64,000 bases of DNA from Populus alba (taxonomy: Eukaryota > Streptophyta > Magnoliopsida > Malpighiales > Salicaceae), in NCBI RefSeq assembly GCF_005239225.2, contig NC_133293.1, positions 16,150,333-16,214,332 on the forward strand, written 5' to 3'. The notes under the pieces are model-generated. The model searched no databases and was not told the origin of the DNA. It saw only the letters and a program-made list of their open reading frames with translations. Made by a program: the position numbers and the translations under genes. Positions 51,412 to 63,051 of the stretch are shown one piece after another. Each line of letters opens with the position of its first letter. Position 1 is the stretch's first letter.

Positions 51412-52681
51412 ATGTCAACATCACATCTCCCTGCAACTACAGATTCAATTGCTCAGGCTTTAGAAGCAAAAAACCCATCTGAAGCCATTTCTATCTACTA
51501 CATCATACTAGAGAACCCATCTTCTTCTCCTGAATCCCTCAGGATTAAGGAACAGGCTATTACAAATCTCTCAGATCTTCTTAGACAGGAGAATCGGGCA
51601 GAGGAGCTTCGAAGCCTTCTGACCCAGTTGAGGCCCTTTTTTGCATTGATTCCCAAGGCAAAAACTGCTAAAATTGTTCGTGGGATAATTGATACAGTAG
51701 CTAAAATACCAGGCACTTCTGATCTTCAGATTTCTCTGTGCAAAGAGATGGTGCTGTGGACCCGTGCTGAGAAGCGAACTTTTCTTCGGCAGCGAGTTGA
51801 AGCAAGACTCGCAGCCCTTTTGATGGAAAATAAAGAGTATTCAGAAGCATTAAACCTGCTTTCTGGTCTGATCAAGGAGGTGAGAAGATTGGATGACAAG
51901 CTTCTTCTTGTGGACATAGACTTGCTGGAGAGTAAGCTCCACTTTTCTCTTAGAAACCTCCCCAAAGCCAAGGCTGCACTCACGGCAGCAAGAACAGCAG
52001 CCAACGCAATTTATGTGCCTCCAGCCCAACAGGGTACTATAGATTTGCAGAGTGGGATCCTTCACGCAGAAGAAAAGGATTACAAAACTGCTTACAGCTA
52101 CTTCTTTGAAGCATTTGAAGCTTTCAATGCACTTGAAGATCCCCGAGCAGTATTTAGCCTCAAGTATATGTTGTTGTGCAAAATAATGGTGAGCCAAGCT
52201 GATGATGTTGCAGGAATAATATCAATCCAAAGCAGGACTTCAGTATGTGGGACCTGAGCTGGATGCAATGAAAGCTGTTGCTGATGCTCATGCAAAACGC
52301 TCCTTGAAGCTCTTTGAGACTGCACTGCGGGATTTTAAGGCCCAGCTAGAAGAAGACCCAATTGTTCATAGGCATCTGTCATCCCTGTATGATACTTTAT
52401 TAGAGCAGAACCTCTGCAGGTTGATTGAGCCATTCTCAAGGGTTGAGATTGCTCACATCGCTGACCTGATTGAACTGCCCATAGATCACGTGGAGAAGAA
52501 ACTATCCCAGATGATTCTGGATAAGAAATTTGCTGGGACTTTGGACCAAGGTGCTGGATGCCTCGTCATTTTTGAGGATCTTAAAACAGATGCAATCTAC
52601 CCAGCAACGTTGGAGACCATTTCCAATATTGGCAAGGTAGTTGATAGCCTCTACGTGAGGTCTGCCAAGATTATGGCCTGA
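51412..52681 (+). pseudogene. RPN6: 26S proteasome regulatory subunit RPN6, one-base frameshift
   Basis: ATG 51412 starts MSTSHLPATTDSIAQALEA, and the intronless frame follows RPN6 (Arabidopsis At1g29150) nearly residue for residue: TPR-like helical repeats (KAKTAKIVRGIIDTVAKIPG, TFLRQRVEARLAALLMEN), then the PCI domain (YFFEAFEAFNA, EPFSRVEIAHI, MILDKKFAGTLDQGAG) and the end LYVRSAKIMA. RPN6 is a lid scaffold that clamps the proteasome core to the base. At 52222-52225 an extra A (TCAATCC for expected TCATCC) shifts the frame, giving a stop at 52255-52257 after about 281 codons. Conservation resumes immediately in the next frame to TGA 52681. Undone, the length is 422, the family norm. With no other lesion, either a very recent mutation or a sequencing error is likely. 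Confidence 0.88.
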
Positions 52682-54590
52682 GGTTGTAGATGTAGGAGGC
52701 GGTTCTGCTTGCTCCCCTACTCCTGAAAAGCGTTCTGTGTTTTGTAGCTGCCATGCATTTATCATTTCTTCAATTGATTTAGCCTCTGGTGTTTTGTGTA
52801 TCGAGTACATCGATATCCACCAAGTTGGAGAACTGATTATTATTATTATTATTATTATGATGATGATGATGATGTTTTTTTTACCGTGCTATGAACTGAG
52901 TAATGTTGTTTGAAGTTGAAATGTAGGAAGGGGAAATTTCTTTACCAGCAGAAAGTTAATTACTGGGGAATTGAGGTATGATCACATCAGTAGTTTAGAG
53001 ATAAAAGGAGCTTAGGCTCGAACAAGCAAAACCACTTCGTAGCTGTTACAAGTATTTGCTAGTCAACATGGACTCCCATTCCCGACAAGGAGGGAATGGA
53101 CACGTGTCCATCTCTATGACGAAATTGATTGTTTTGAAGTGTCCGTAAGTGAGGTGAAAGTGAAATGGCTCACCTCACTTCTCTTATTGCGTACACCTGT
53201 GTGATAATATGAATAAAGAGATAGGACCCTCTGATATTCAAGTGATATAACAAAAATGGAGAGCTTAAATGTAAATTATAATTCATCAAATCATGTGTAA
53301 TTTTTTTTAATTACCCGGCACTATCCTTGTTTAGGGTGATGGTAAAGTAATCTATCACTTTTGTACCACGAATTAAATATTTCAAAACTCCACCGTTATT
53401 CACAAAATAAATATTGTAATCCAAATATTTATATACTAAAATTAATTTAATATCATTTTGTCAGCTTAACATGTTCAATAATAACTTGAATTATTAATAA
53501 AAATATAATTTGATTCAAGATAAATATTTTAAGATAAGATAATTTTTAATAAATATTGTGAAATAATAATATATGTTAAATTGTAATAACTTGTCAATCC
53601 GTGTACTAAGTCATGAGATCATAATAATCTTATATAAAGTTAATTAAAATAAATTATGAAGCTTAACTTTCAATAAACTAATATTGAATAATGAAATTGA
53701 AAAAAAACTAATTTACAAGTTAACCTGAGTCAACCTGGGTTAACTTCTCAAACTTGTGATTTTGATTATGAGATCAGGATAATCCAATAAAAATAATTAA
53801 AACAAATTATGAAATCTAATTCTCAATTAATTTAGTGTTGAAATGTAAAATTGAAAAAAATAATTAATTAAAAAAAAGACATAAAAAAATAATTTTAGTA
53901 GAACTAAATTCACAATTCGAGTTATAAAATAGAGATAATTTCATAAAAAGTAAACTAAAACAAGTTATAAAGTCTAATTTATAACAAGTTTACTATTAAA
54001 TTATAAAATTAAATAAATAAATAATAAAATTAACTTAAGTTGTTAAACTCGTACAGTTAATTTTTTTTTTTTATAAAGTTTAATTATTGAAAGATTAAAT
54101 TAAAAAGAAAAAAAACCCAAAAGAAAGGAAAAAGAACTGGAACAATGTAAGGCGAGGAGGGTTGCTCTTTTTTAGTTTTTCTTTGTTAATAAAACACAAA
54201 ACCTCCCTCGCAAACGGCGCGTTTTGGTTTTCTATTTCGTTATTTTTATATAAAAAAATTATTAATCAGCAACCAACCATGGGGCATGGCCCAAGCTGAT
54301 GGTATCTTATTCTTCACATAAGTCAACAGAGAAGCATTAAATTGGACTGCGCGGCGTCTGTCTTCCATTTGTGGTTAATCCGTCTTGCGGGCAGCTACCT
54401 CTGCCCCACCAATTCTCAATTCAGATTATCAGCGAGCAATTAATTACCTGTAAGTAACAGTAAACTTTTCATGATCTACACTTCTTACCTTTTTTTGGTT
54501 TTTTATTGTCGATAAGGAAATTGAATTTGACATATTAATCCAGTTAGGTCACTTTTGCGATCCAAATCGGAGCAATTCTTCTGCAAAATC
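52682..54590. other. RPN6 3' region, intergenic, VTI12 promoter
   Basis: The RPN6 3' UTR includes an ATT/ATG trinucleotide run at 52836-52873. 53280-54120 is AT-rich, with repeated TTAACTTCTCAAACTTGTGA-like and AAATTATGAAG-like text suggesting a diverged tandem repeat. 54200-54590 is the VTI12 leader. No other gene is supported. Confidence 0.5.
52836..52873. repeat. TTA then ATG trinucleotide microsatellite
   Basis: Perfect TTA units followed without a break by GAT units in the RPN6 3' flank. Confidence 0.85.
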
Positions 54591-56224
54591 ATGAGTGAAG
54601 TCTTCGAAGGATACGAGCGTCAGTACTGCGAGCTCTCTGCCAATCTCTCTCGAAAGTGCAACTCCACTTCTCTTCTTCCCGATGGAGGTACCCCCCCCCC
54701 CCCAATCTTTTAAATAAACCCCCAATCTTTTTAATTAACTATATAATAATTATCAATTAATTGGAGAACTGCAGTGGAAAAGAACGCAAAGGTCAATGAG
54801 ATTAAATCTGGACTGGATGATTGTGATGTTCTGGTATGTTCTGCTTTGCGTTTTACTTTCAGTGGATTATTATTATGTGAATTTGAAGTTTTTAATTTTG
54901 GGGGTTTGGTTTGGTTTGGGTAGATTCGGAAAATGGACCTCGAGGCGAGGAGTTTGCAGCCGAATGTGAAGGCTATGCTTCTGGCCAAGCTGAGGGAATA
55001 TAAGTCTGATCTGAATAAGTTGAAGAGGGAATTTAAGAGGATAACTTCTGGCGATGTCAATCAGGCTTCCCGTGTAGAGTTGTTGGAAGCTGGGATGGCT
55101 GATGTGCATTCGGTATGCATTTTTTCTGTCAACCACAATATTAACAGAGTTTGCCATTAGATTACTTGTTTATTTCTTGGTCTTCGATTGTATGTTGTAA
55201 CCATAGATTTTTTAGTCTCTTTTATTGGTTTAGTTTTGTTGAACGGATGCATTGCTTTCTGTTCGGCAAGTGTTTTCTCAGACATGGTTCTCTAGGCTGT
55301 GTGTAATGGAATAGATTTCAGCTCTTCCTGTGGTTCTAATTTTTATGTTTGCTAAAGTCCAGGATGTATTGGTTATTGTTTACGCTGTGCGCTGCTGCTG
55401 TTTAGACTACAGAGCCAGTATTGTTTGATTGGCTGTGCATGGTATCAGGAGTGCCTTTGCTTAGTGGTCTTCTGAAAGTGAAAATTTGTCCTGTCTTCGT
55501 TTAGTGAATCGACTCTAAAACATGTTTGGATATAGATTAAAACACAAATGTAATTTGTGTCGGCCAATTCCTTATTTTCAGCCCAGGTATTTTATAGTTT
55601 CACCTGATGTATTTTAAATGATTCCTCTCCCTAGACATCTCTTTGATATCACTAGAAGATGATTGCAGGGTTCCTTTGATATCTTACTACTCGAGCGATT
55701 ACAAAATGCATCTGAGAAAGAATGTTCTATTAATTGGTCAAATACTGGCACAGGTTTCTGCAGATCAAAGAGAAAGAATGACTATGTCCGTAGAGAGACT
55801 AAATCAGTCAGGTGATAGGATTAAGGAGAGCAGAAGAACCATGCTAGAGACAGAAGAGCTTGGTGTCTCAATTCTTGAAGATTTGCATCAACAGCGCCAG
55901 ACTCTGCTACATGCTCATAACAAGGTATTGCATCTAATCTTTTTCTCCTTGAAATGGACAAATTTTTTGTGATACTGGTTAATGACCCATTGATCCAATG
56001 TGTTCTCAAGTACAGCAGAAGTAATGAGTTTGTTTAACGAATTCTGTGTTGTTTTTATTCCTTTCCAGCTCCATGGAGTAGATGATGCTATTGACAAGAG
56101 TAAGAAAGTCCTAACTTCTATGTTGAGAAGAATGACCAGAAACAAGTGGATCGTTGGCTCAGTAATTGCTGCTCTTGTCGTGGCCATCATCTTTATAATC
56201 TTATTCAAGATTTCTCATCATTAA
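54591..56224 (+). CDS. VTI12: VTI12-type Qb-SNARE (v-SNARE)
   Basis: Five exons: 54591-54687, 54775-54833, 54924-55112, 55754-55924 and 56069-56224, with GT/AG borders and agreeing phases, encode 223 residues (Arabidopsis VTI12 has about 222). It begins MSEVFEGYERQYCELSANLS. The N-terminal three-helix region spans about 5-95 (KMDLEARSLQPNVKA), the SNARE motif about 131-192, with the central-layer Gln in DLHQQRQ near 161, then NKLHGVDDAIDKSKKVL. It ends in one TM helix from Trp199 (WIVGSVIAALVVAIIFII) and the short tail KISHH, as in tail-anchored SNAREs. VTI1 proteins act in fusion at the trans-Golgi network and vacuole; VTI12 in Arabidopsis also affects storage protein traffic and autophagy. 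VTI11 is the alternative, but the sequence and its neighbours favour VTI12 (At1g26670). Intron 1 starts with a 12-base C run right after the donor. Confidence 0.93.
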
Positions 56225-56647
56225 TAAACACTTGAAATTGTTTAGGCATAAATTGTTGCAACTGCTGATCGCCGGTGCCAGTTAAACTCTACTCTTATTC
56301 GTGCATGTTGTATACAGATTTATCAGTCATGTACTGAGCATTATGCCATCACTATGTATATGAAAATCCTGTGTTGTCAACCCTTTCTTCTTCTTCTTCT
56401 ACTGCTATTATTTGTGCATGTTATATACAGATTTATCAGTCGTGTACTGAGCATTATGCCATCACTATGTATATGGAAATAATCCTCCTCTGGTGCGAAT
56501 TCACAGTGCCAATAAATCTAACAGTTGATGTCGCGAGGAGGTAGTTGCTTTAGTTTTTCTTAACTAATTAATGAATTGATGCCAAACTAAGTAATGCTTT
56601 CTGCCTGAACATGCCCATGCAGTTAGGGTTATTGTTTCATGAAAAAT

Positions 56648-56685
<38 letters not shown>

Positions 56686-57989
56686 AAATTGTGTTTATTT
56701 GTTATTAGAAAAATTGATAAATGAAATTATTTTTCAGTCATGAAAAATTTAGCTAGATTTCTGAAAAAATATTTTTGTAAAAAAATTAGAAATATCATAT
56801 TATTTGTTGATTATATCAAATTTGATTTTCAAACTTTTGAATGTTAAATATATTTTTTTAATTTTATTCTTTAAAATTTGATTTAATTTATTTTTATATC
56901 AACTTTGATCATTGACCTTTATTTTTATGATTGTTATTTATTTTTATCTTATCATTTTTTTAATTAAAATTTTTTATCTATTAGATTTAGTTTTTTCTTT
57001 TGATTGTATTTATTTTATTTGAAAAAATTTTTAAAATTATATTTTTAAAAAATTTCATCATCTTTCAATATTTTTTTCTGTTAGATTTAATCTTTATTAT
57101 TTTAACTGTTATTTATTTTATTTGAGATAATTTATGAAATTATATTTGTTTTTAATTTTATTCTCATTTAACTTTTTAATTCGTAAAATTTGTTTTTTAT
57201 TATTTTAATAAATTTTTTAAAAAATATTAATAAATTTTTTTCCTGCTCATTTTTTGTGACATAGCCAAATACTGAAAATTATTTTATAACTTATTTTACA
57301 TAATACTATTAAATATTAAAAATTAATTTATTTTTTAAGAATCTATTTTCCAGAAAAATTATTTTTTGAAAAGAAACTACTTTCCATCCGGCAAACAAAT
57401 GAGATTTTAATTTTTTTTTGGTTATCTTAATTTTTTGAGAAATTATATTTTATATTATTATGTTGGTGTATAAAAAGATTAATAAAAAATATTGAATTAT
57501 TATATTTTATTTAATAACTAAAAACTTTTATTATTAATATTATAACTTTGCCATTTATAACTATCTTCCTTTTCCTTTTCAATCCCGGACAAGCCCTTAA
57601 AAAAATAATTAAAACCACTGTTTTTTCTTTTACTTTTTATCATTTTCTCTTTCAATCTCTGGCAAGCCTAAAAAAAATATTTGAAACCATCATTTTTTCT
57701 TCATTTTCCTTTTCAGTGGGATGGAAATAGCTGCAATATCATCTTATGGAGAACAATTTTAACTTGTTTAGGTTGGGCTACTGTAATAACTTCAACCCAA
57801 ATATTCTTGTTTTTTTCAAAACCATAAAAAAATCTCAAATTGATTTTCGTGGGTTATTACTAACCCTAACAAATTGATTTCCACAGGTAAATTGAAAGAA
57901 GAATACAACAAAGGTTTTATTAAATCGAGTCGAATGGGTTCTCTTTCACGTTTGAAATTCCTTTCCGCTTCTCTCAAAGTCAAATGGGT
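56225..57989. other. VTI12 3' region and AT-rich intergenic
   Basis: After the tandem duplication there is a 28-base poly-T run followed by poly-A (56650-56688), then about 750 bp of AT-rich sequence. Its flanks (GTTTCATGAAAAATGG at 56635-56650 and TACTTTCCATCCGGCAAAC at 57379-57397) resemble a MITE. No gene is supported. Confidence 0.45.
56288..56483. repeat. 113-bp tandem duplication in the VTI12 3' flank
   Basis: GTGCATGTTGTATACAGATT (56301) recurs as GTGCATGTTATATACAGATT (56414), and both copies run through ACTGAGCATTATGCCATCAC. A CTT trinucleotide run separates them. The copies probably lie within or just past the 3' UTR and may carry duplicated polyadenylation signals. Confidence 0.8.
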
Positions 57990-58001
57990 TTATGTTACTA
58001 G

Positions 58002-58140
58002 CCATGGGCTCTCGTTACTGGATCCACTGATGGCATCGGCGAAGGATTCGCTTACCAATTGGCTTGAAAGGATCTCAATCTATTGCTGGGGTTTACATGG
58101 TTTGAACTTAGTTGCATGGACACGAGATGTGTGGCGGTGA
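58002..58140 (+). pseudogene. fragment of a beta-ketoacyl-reductase-like SDR gene
   Basis: In the frame of 58005 the sequence reads WALVTGSTDGIGEGFAYQLA, then a TGA where the family continues with Arg-Lys, then DLN-LLL-like residues. TGxxDGIG is the nucleotide-binding glycine motif of plant KCR1-type 3-ketoacyl-CoA reductases (fatty-acid elongation, ER). A TAG at 57999-58001 precedes it, and no catalytic Tyr-Lys region was found within the window. It is a relic of about 25 codons; the open frame 57874-58140 in another register is a shadow. Confidence 0.6.
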
Positions 58141-59933
58141 GTGGCTGATCTGTGAGGGAAAATAGGCGTGGTCCGGGGAGCAGTGGAGTGGAACAATGGT
58201 GGCTGAAAGGCTGTCCTGCAGTGATTTGGGTGTTGTTTTGGTGGTGGGTGATTACCGAAGAAGGGGAAGATTGCATGGGAAAAATGTGGGTTTCAGGTGA
58301 AGCTTTGATTTGTCATGGTCGTGATTTGAGATGGAGATGCCTGGCTGACACTGCTTTTCCCTCCTAAAAGCATCTTCAATGGAAAATAGTATATTAAAAA
58401 GTTAAATTGATAAAAAATTTTTTAAATATTAAAAGAATCAATTTTATTTTAAATTAAATTAATTTTAATATAATTATATAATATTGGCCAACAGATATAA
58501 AACAACTAAAAAATATTGGTCATAAAAAATACATACTTCTATTTATTTTTATTTTTTTATAAAAAATATAAAAAAACACTTTATGAATAAATATTTTAGC
58601 TATTCATTTGGCTAACCAGTTAAAATATTTAAAAACAAATATAAAAATTAAAAATATAATTTTTTATTTTACTTATTTTTTTAGCTGTTTCGGTAGAGAT
58701 GCTCTTGCATGGATTCTAGTGTTTTTTTTTCTTCCCCCTGTACGGAGTGTTGTTTCTGCTATTTCTTTCTGGTAACATGGCAACCTCTAATCTTTTGGAG
58801 CCTGAGTTGAAGATGAAATATCTATTTTTTTTTTCCTTGTTTTAATTTATTTTTATTTTTATTAATATATTAATTTTAAAAATATATTTTTAAATAAAAA
58901 ATATTTTAAAAAATAATTATTACCACAATATTAAATAAACTTGAAATTAGATTTGGAGTTAAAGAACATTGTTGTTTCACCGAGATTGAAGAAATAAATA
59001 TTAAAATGTTATTTGTTAATGAGTTTTATATATATTCTATATTTTGATTTTTTAAATTTTAATTTAAAAATTGAATTAATTTAGAAGGTATAATTTTTAA
59101 AAGAATAAAAAAGAAACAAAAAGCAGCAAACCGATTAAAATATCATTTATCTCTGTAATTCAACTACGTTTTTTTTTATAGAATCTGATTTTTTTTAAAA
59201 AATATTTTTTAATGTTATTTAATTATTTTGATGAGTTGATAAACATATTATTTTAATGTTATTTAAAAATAAAATTTAAAAAATTAATAAAATATTATTT
59301 TAATATATTTAGAAAAACAATTTAAAAATGAATCACTAAAATCGCTAGCTAAGTGTAATTAGCCAAGAAAAAAAGAAAGAAAGAAAGGAAAGGCACAAAT
59401 ATGCCGCTTATCGTAGAACGTATCGGTTCAACTACATTAGAACAAATGCACAGTGGGCCATCAGAGTTGTCGGCCGTGTCTCCTACTTCAAATCTTCAAA
59501 ATGCTCGCGAAGGCTTTAACCACAGAAACAAGGCCCATTGGGCTAACAGAGTTTTCGGCGCAGGTTGGAATAGAAATCGAGTCGCGTCTACAACTATCAT
59601 AAGATTCAACCACGTGGCCACACGAAATCTTCACACAGACGCAAAGCTTCCTGGACCCACCGCACCGAAAAAATATCACTGGAGAAAGAAAAGAGAGGAA
59701 AAATCAGATTCACAAAGCGAACTTTCCTTGTTCCTTGCAAGGCTCACCGATTCAGTTACAGAGCCTGTCACGCCGAGAATTTCTGTTTACTTTTCTCTCT
59801 CAATTCACCACGTGTTCGACCGTATAACTGGACTCAAGAATAATCATTGGTCTAAACTCATTTCCCTCTCTTTTCGTGTAACAATAACAGAGAGAGAGAG
59901 AGAGAGAGTGATCAAAGCTAGTAGCTAATAATC
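58141..59933. other. intergenic and promoter of the DUF3110-like gene
   Basis: 58390-59330 is AT-rich without a gene. 59401-59930 is GC-richer promoter and leader sequence; it carries an open frame up to 59928 that I consider chance. A GA run at 59889-59908 lies just before the start codon. Confidence 0.5.
59611..59814. promoter_or_regulatory. two G-boxes upstream of a chloroplast-protein gene
   Basis: CCACGTGG-type sites with CACGTG cores lie at 59611-59616 and 59809-59814, about 320 and 120 bp before the ATG. G-boxes are bound by bHLH/bZIP light and stress regulators and are common in nuclear photosynthesis-gene promoters; the functional link here is inferred. Confidence 0.4.
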
Positions 59934-62900
59934 ATGGATTCACTTACCTCAGTTTCTCCTTCTATGGTTCTCCCTCTCCCTCTACGGCGTCGTCGAGTCT
60001 TAAATTCATCATCTTTCTCCGCTAATAATCGCCGTCTTCCTCCTCCTCGGATTTCTTCCTTTTCCTCTGCATCGCACCCTCTCGATTTTTCTAGAAGAAG
60101 TAGTAGATCAAGGAGACGAGTCTCTTGTAGATTAGAGAGCGGTAGTGGAGATGGAGATCGAGATGCAAAAGAAGAAGACAACAGCAACGATGATGGAAGT
60201 GAGGAAGTGGAGAGAGCGCTTCATTTAGACGGCACAATTCCAGGGACTTCAAATGAGTTTGTGAAGCAGGTTTCGTCTCGTGCTTATGATATGCGTAGAC
60301 ATCTTCAACAGAGTTTTGATAGTAGCAGTTATGATGGTAGTCACCTTACTAATTACCCCCTTCTTCATACATTTCTTTTTATTTGCTGTGTAATTCTTGC
60401 TTTTTCCATATTCTGTCAACAAAATTGATTCTAGGTTGCCGAGACTTTTCCCGTGCCTTTTGCTTTCACTTCTGTTCTGGTGCATGTTAATGGGTCAATT
60501 TCGACTGCATGCATGTGTTCTTCATTAGTGTGTTTAAGTGTTTTAGACTCGAATTAAGCATTACATCACAACCTTTTGGATTCTGCTGCTCATATCCATT
60601 CCTATGTTTTATTGAATCATAGATATTTTTTTTTCTCGCGAGATATATGGTTTTTTTGTTCTTGTAAAACAACCGTGCCTAAATCCAAAACTAGTTGGGG
60701 TTTTGTTCTTGTGAAGTAAATAAATCGATAACTTTGACAAATTTGCAGGTATTTATGTGACCTTTTTCTTATTCATTTACATTGAATGAAGTAATGTATT
60801 TTCTACTTACCAAACTTGCGATCTGAGGGAGGTGCTTTGATCTCTCCTTCTTTCTTTTTTATGGGAGAATTGTTTCTGCTTTGCTGGTGAATGACCCAAC
60901 TCAATCTTGAGTAGTTGCCTACCTGTATACGAAAGAGTAGCAATTGAAAATAAATCCTCTAGGTTGTGGCACTGATTAATGATCATTCTTCTTTGACCTC
61001 GAGCCATGGTGTTTACGAGTTAATTGGTTCAGCACCTTTTTGCAGTTATCTTTTTTATCACTTTACAAAAATGAAGAAAATTTGAAAAAATCTTCTGCCC
61101 TAACTTCTTAGTGGCTTAATTGATGCCATCAGCTTAGTTGATGATGCTATCTGGTGATCTGCAGATCTAAACTGGAGTGTTAGCTTATATAAATCAGCTT
61201 AATCAATAATTCTTCTTTTGAGATAGTATGTCTTTCACGTTCTTGAATTAATAGAATAAGACAAGTGGTTATGTTTTATGGGCATTGACCATGAAATTGA
61301 TGTTCAAGGTTTTCAATTTAAGAAAACATTTTCAACACATGCTGGTGCTGGACTTCACTACATATTTTTAGCATTATTATTACATTTAAGATACACAGTG
61401 AAATTGGCATTCCCTGAAGCATGCTAGATTAATTGCCAATTTGTCTTCCTTTCATTCTTAGCGTTGCCTTGATTTTTAGTCTTTGTTCCTAGTACATAGT
61501 TCTTAGTGTTTGTAATTATTTGCTGTTTAAAAGTCCAACCCCTCCTGTTGGACGTGTTTGAAAGTCAAATTATGTAGCATGTACTGGTGACAGATTTTGT
61601 ACTAGTTAGTTCTGTAGGTATTCAACATCTTTTGTTGGATATGTTTTGCACTTGCAGAAAAGTACTGGTTTCATCAATGTCTGATATTCTTTGCTTTAAT
61701 TTGGGTGTTTCATGTATTCAGCTATATGGGATGCTCATTAATGTCTGAACTCTGAAGGTTGTTTCGTGGATACATGATTACTTTTATCATATGATTGAAT
61801 ATTTTAGAGGCATAGATTCCTCATTAAGAGTTGAACCCTTGACCTTCTGCTGTACAGAGGAGGTCACTACCAGTTGGACCGAAGGCTAGTTGGTAGTAAA
61901 TCTGCAGTTCTATTGATGTCTGAAGTCTTTGTTTGCTTTTTCACCAAGTTTCACCAAATCTCTTCCTTTTCATTCTTATTCAGTGCTGGATGCCAATCCA
62001 TGGAGAGAAACCTCGAAGCCTGTGTATGTACTTACTCAAAGAGAAAACCAGTTGTGCACGATGAAAACTCGAAGAAATATCAGGTTTAAGTTGTTTTGGT
62101 GCGTTGTATTCTTTTGAGTAACTATTAGTATTGTCAAAGCCCAAGCTCAGGTTTTGCTTTTGAATCAGTGAAGTTGAGAAGGAGCTTGGGCTACTGTTTT
62201 CCAAGGGAGGAAAGTGGAGGTCTGAAATAGGAAGTCAGACTAAACAATCAAGAAGAGGAACAAAGTTCCAGATGCTTGTGGAGGATGTCAGGGAGGGAGT
62301 GCTTGTAAGTGTTAGTTTACTTGTTAAATTTTCTGCAAGACTAATAGAATGCTTGAGCAAGGTTAGCACTTGGTATTGCCTGCATGCATTTCTTTTATAA
62401 CTGCTAGTATCACCGAACATCTTAGGAGTCCAAACTCTATAGGTAACCGCATAAAAATGCCTATTGGTTTCTGTCACGAGGTATGTGATTTCTAATTATT
62501 CCTCACATGTCCATTTTTCAAACTTTGAGTGTCCAGTCACAAGTTACGATAAAGAGTATCTAGTCCCACTTCTATCCCCCGAGATGCACTGGAAACTAGG
62601 ATGCCTTGCATGACACTTTGTGTGAATTGTCAAAGCAGGTCTCCCTTTTTTTATTTTTATTTTATTAAGACCCCATTGAATCTCTGGTTGTTTGTCTAAT
62701 ATGCAAACTCTTCACTCTTGCTGCAGGTTTTTGAAGATGAAAATGAAGCTGTAAGATATTGTGATTTACTTCAGGGAGGAGGTAAAGGTTGTGAAGGTGT
62801 TGCAGAAATCGAAGCCTCGTCAGTAAGAGTCTTGAGCAAACTCTTAACCCACCAGTTGTCGTTGCAACTTATTGAATGTAGATCTGTAATGATTTTCCCA

Positions 62901-63051
62901 ACTTTTCCCGCAGGTGTTTGATCTATGTCAGAAAATGAGGGCTCTTGCTGTTCTATTCCGGCGGGGTAGGACACCACCTCTACCTCAAAGCCTTGAGCTT
63001 AACTTGAGGGCTCGCAAGCGGTCCCTTGAAGACCAGGAGGACTTGGTGTGA
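59934..63051 (+). CDS. chloroplast-targeted DUF3110-like protein
   Basis: Five exons: 59934-60336, 61984-62083, 62169-62304, 62727-62822 and 62914-63051, phase-consistent with GT/AG borders, encode 290 residues. The first ~65 residues are Ser/Arg/Pro-rich and nearly free of acid, typical of a chloroplast transit peptide. An acidic linker follows (GDGDRDAKEEDNSNDD). The C-terminal half carries PVYVLTQREN (about 147), VFEDENEAVRYCDLLQGGG (214-232), a GCEGVAEIEAS stretch, then DLCQKMRALAVLFRRGRTPPLP. The 'vyVL ... FEDEdeA-Ry--LL' pattern resembles DUF3110, a small domain of plastids and cyanobacteria without a defined reaction. The start is supported by the transit peptide and by exon 1 opening at the first ATG after the GA-rich leader. 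The family label is moderate; the gene structure is firm. Confidence 0.82.

Noticed and set aside
52200..52260. A short intron as explanation of the RPN6 frame change
   Set aside because: Conserved residues continue with no gap on either side of one extra base, so there is no room for an intron.
59401..59928. 175-codon open frame just upstream of the DUF3110-like gene
   Set aside because: It matches no family, ends in the GA-repeat leader and overlaps the presumed promoter with its G-boxes; most likely a chance frame in GC-richer promoter DNA.
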